NCBI GenBank assembly: GCA_030655595.1
Contig: JAUSNQ010000188.1
Span: 1 to 7,418, forward strand
From: Paludibacter sp.
GTDB lineage: Bacteria; Bacteroidota; Bacteroidia; Bacteroidales; Paludibacteraceae
Reading direction: 5' to 3'
DNA length: 7,418 bases
Under the pieces are notes generated by a model that was not told the origin of the DNA, did no database searches, and saw only the letters and a program-made list of their open reading frames with translations. How positions within the stretch are numbered: position 1 is the stretch's first letter; every line of letters starts with the position of its first letter. Both the position numbers and the translations under genes were made by a program. Shown piece by piece: positions 5,763-7,418 of the stretch.

Positions 5763-7418
5763 ATATCTAAACGCTCATATTGCGAATTTTTACTTTTAAA
5801 CTCGGGAACTATTTTTTTCATGGTCGAGACTGTCAGATAGTCTTTACACAGTTTGCTGTAATTAATCAATTTATCAATTAATATAGATACCTTGTCGTAA
5901 TCATATTGTTGGACATTGGCAATCATAATTTTAGGATGATGTGTGTTCTGTGTATGCTCCTTTTTATTCAACAATTCTTCGAAGAGTTTCTCTCCCGGTC
6001 TCAATCCTGTATAAACAATTTTGATATCCTCTTCAGGAACAAAACCGGCCAATCTAATCATTTTGCGGGCTAAATCAACAATTTTCACAGGTTTACCCAT
6101 ATCAAAGATGTAAATTTCACCCCCATGTCCCATCGAACCGGCTTCTAAAACCAACATACAAGCTTCGGGTATCGTCATAAAGTAGCGGATAATTTCAGGG
6201 TGTGTGACAGTTACCGGTCCACCGTGTTCAATTTGCTTTTTAAAATATGGAATCACAGAACCACTCGAACCCAACACATTACCAAAACGGGTTGTGATAA
6301 ACTTGGTTGTATTTCCATTCAAAGTTGCATGAAGTTTTCTGAATAATGATTGCACGTATATTTCGGCTATGCGTTTTGAGGCTCCCATAACGTTGGTAGG
6401 ATTCACAGCCTTATCGGTCGAAACCATAACAAATCGTTCGACTCTGTACTTGACAGCCAAATCAGCGAGTATTTTCGTCCCGAGGACATTAACTTGCACG
6501 CTTTCAACAGGATAATCTTCCATCATCGGAACATGCTTGTATGCAGCTGCATGGTAAATTACATCCGGACGATATAAATCCATCATAAAATCCATTCGGT
6601 CTTTATTGCGAACATCTCCTAAGAAAACAGTAACGTTCTTATCTTCATATTTTTCCTGAAGGTCAAGTTTCAAATCATGCATTTGAGATTCAGCATGATC
6701 AAGCAAAACCACTAATTTTGTTTCAAATTTTAGCACCTGTAAAGCTATTTCACTCCCGATAGAACCAGCAGCTCCAGTAACCAGCACAACCTTGTCTTTC
6801 AATTGTGATGCTATATTTTCAGTAGAAATATTGATTTCCGGACGTTCTAATAAATTTTCAATTTGTATCGATTTAATTTGCCCAATATTTGGAATATCAT
6901 TTTTCCAGATATTCATAGGAGGCAGAGAAAGAATTGTTAAGTTATGGTTGATGAAATTTTCAAGAATATCGGAAGAATTAACCTGATTCAACTTGACTGG
7001 AGAAATTATAATTGATTTGCATTTTTTCACAATGACCTTCTTCAGGATATCATCATTTAAATGATATACTTTCACTCCCATTATCATTTTCTCACTGGCA
7101 TTTTTATCATCATCAATAAAACCAACCAATTTGTATTTTGAACCAACTTGTTCCGACATCAGCATTTTTGCAATCCCAATTGCAGCTGATTTAGTTCCAT
7201 ATATCATAACCGGAGTTATATATTCGCCTCTTTGAGTAAGATAATCGTAGGATGTTTTCCCCAAAAGTCGTACAAGAAACATAAAAAGAAACGATAAGAT
7301 GCCGTAGATAATCAGTTCAGAGTAACTAACAAATACACCCTTTGAAAGCGATGTAAGAACTAAGTTTATTAAAGTGATTATTAGAACATTAATCGTTACT
7401 GAAAAGAAAATTTTGATT
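5759..7418 (-). CDS. Membrane-anchored nucleotide-sugar 4,6-dehydratase, PglF/CapD/WbpM type (5' end off right edge)
   Basis: These enzymes dehydrate UDP-GlcNAc-type sugars as a first step to modified sugars for capsule, O-antigen or protein glycans. An ATG exists at 7282, but the frame stays open for 45 more codons to the edge and these encode two hydrophobic stretches (about 7352-7411 and 7262-7318), matching the last two of the family's usual four N-terminal membrane helices; the true start is outside. Numbering from ATG 7282, an N-terminal Rossmann domain begins VMIYGTKSAAIGIAK (25-39). The catalytic short-chain dehydrogenase domain has TGAAGSIGSE (169-178), HAAAYKHVP (244-252), VSTDKAVNP (287-295), MGASKR (299-304) and GLRPGEKLFEELL (426-438). 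Met299 sits where short-chain dehydrogenases usually have Tyr; K303 is kept, as are T289, D290 and K291, the PglF-like arrangement. It leads a tightly packed cluster with the ABC-F and methyltransferase genes. The sugar product is not determined. Confidence 0.92.
   Translation of the reverse strand, partial: IKIFFSVTINVLIITLINLVLTSLSKGVFVSYSELIIYGILSFLFMFLVRLLGKTSYDYLTQRGEYITPVMIYGTKSAAIGIAKMLMSEQVGSKYKLVGFIDDDKNASEKMIMGVKVYHLNDDILKKVIVKKCKSIIISPVKLNQVNSSDILENFINHNLTILSLPPMNIWKNDIPNIGQIKSIQIENLLERPEINISTENIASQLKDKVVLVTGAAGSIGSEIALQVLKFETKLVVLLDHAESQMHDLKLDLQEKYEDKNVTVFLGDVRNKDRMDFMMDLYRPDVIYHAAAYKHVPMMEDYPVESVQVNVLGTKILADLAVKYRVERFVMVSTDKAVNPTNVMGASKRIAEIYVQSLFRKLHATLNGNTTKFITTRFGNVLGSSGSVIPYFKKQIEHGGPVTVTHPEIIRYFMTIPEACMLVLEAGSMGHGGEIYIFDMGKPVKIVDLARKMIRLAGFVPEEDIKIVYTGLRPGEKLFEELLNKKEHTQNTHHPKIMIANVQQYDYDKVSILIDKLINYSKLCKDYLTVSTMKKIVPEFKSKNSQYERLDI

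Overview
The window looks like core chromosome from a member of the Bacteroidota, probably Bacteroidales. The DNA is AT-rich. Starts lack clear Shine-Dalgarno sequences and are preceded by A-rich stretches. Several intergenic gaps carry octamers resembling the Bacteroidota -7 element TAnnTTTG. The gene families also fit: a bifunctional nuclease with a C-terminal UVR motif, a short RsmI-like methylase, and a PglF-type membrane-anchored sugar dehydratase. No mobile element, CRISPR array, tRNA or rRNA was found, and I see no evidence of a new multi-gene system.

Layout from left to right. Positions 1-33 (minus) hold the first 11 codons of what is very probably gyrA, running off the left edge. Positions 117-716 (minus) encode a bifunctional nuclease family (DUF151) protein. 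It is divergent from smpB (871-1323, plus), with 154 bp between them and a candidate promoter facing each way. smpB converges on an AMP-forming acyl-CoA ligase gene (1384-3036, minus); the 60-bp gap between their stops holds a 21-bp-period tandem duplication. After an 82-bp gap comes a tight minus-strand cluster transcribed right to left: a nucleotide-sugar 4,6-dehydratase (5759-7418, running off the right edge), an ABC-F ATPase (3825-5762) and an RsmI-like methyltransferase (3119-3823). The dehydratase and ABC-F genes overlap by ATGA, and the ABC-F and methyltransferase genes are one base apart, so these three are probably co-transcribed and translationally coupled.

Much of the content is information-processing housekeeping: trans-translation (SmpB), ribosome-associated ATPase (ABC-F), a probable RNA methylase, gyrase, and a nuclease-fold protein. 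To this are added one surface-glycan enzyme and one fatty-acid activating enzyme. The least obvious points are the gyrA start at the left edge, the dehydratase reading frame continuing to the right edge as membrane helices, the corrected start of the nuclease gene, and the tandem repeat between smpB and the ligase gene.
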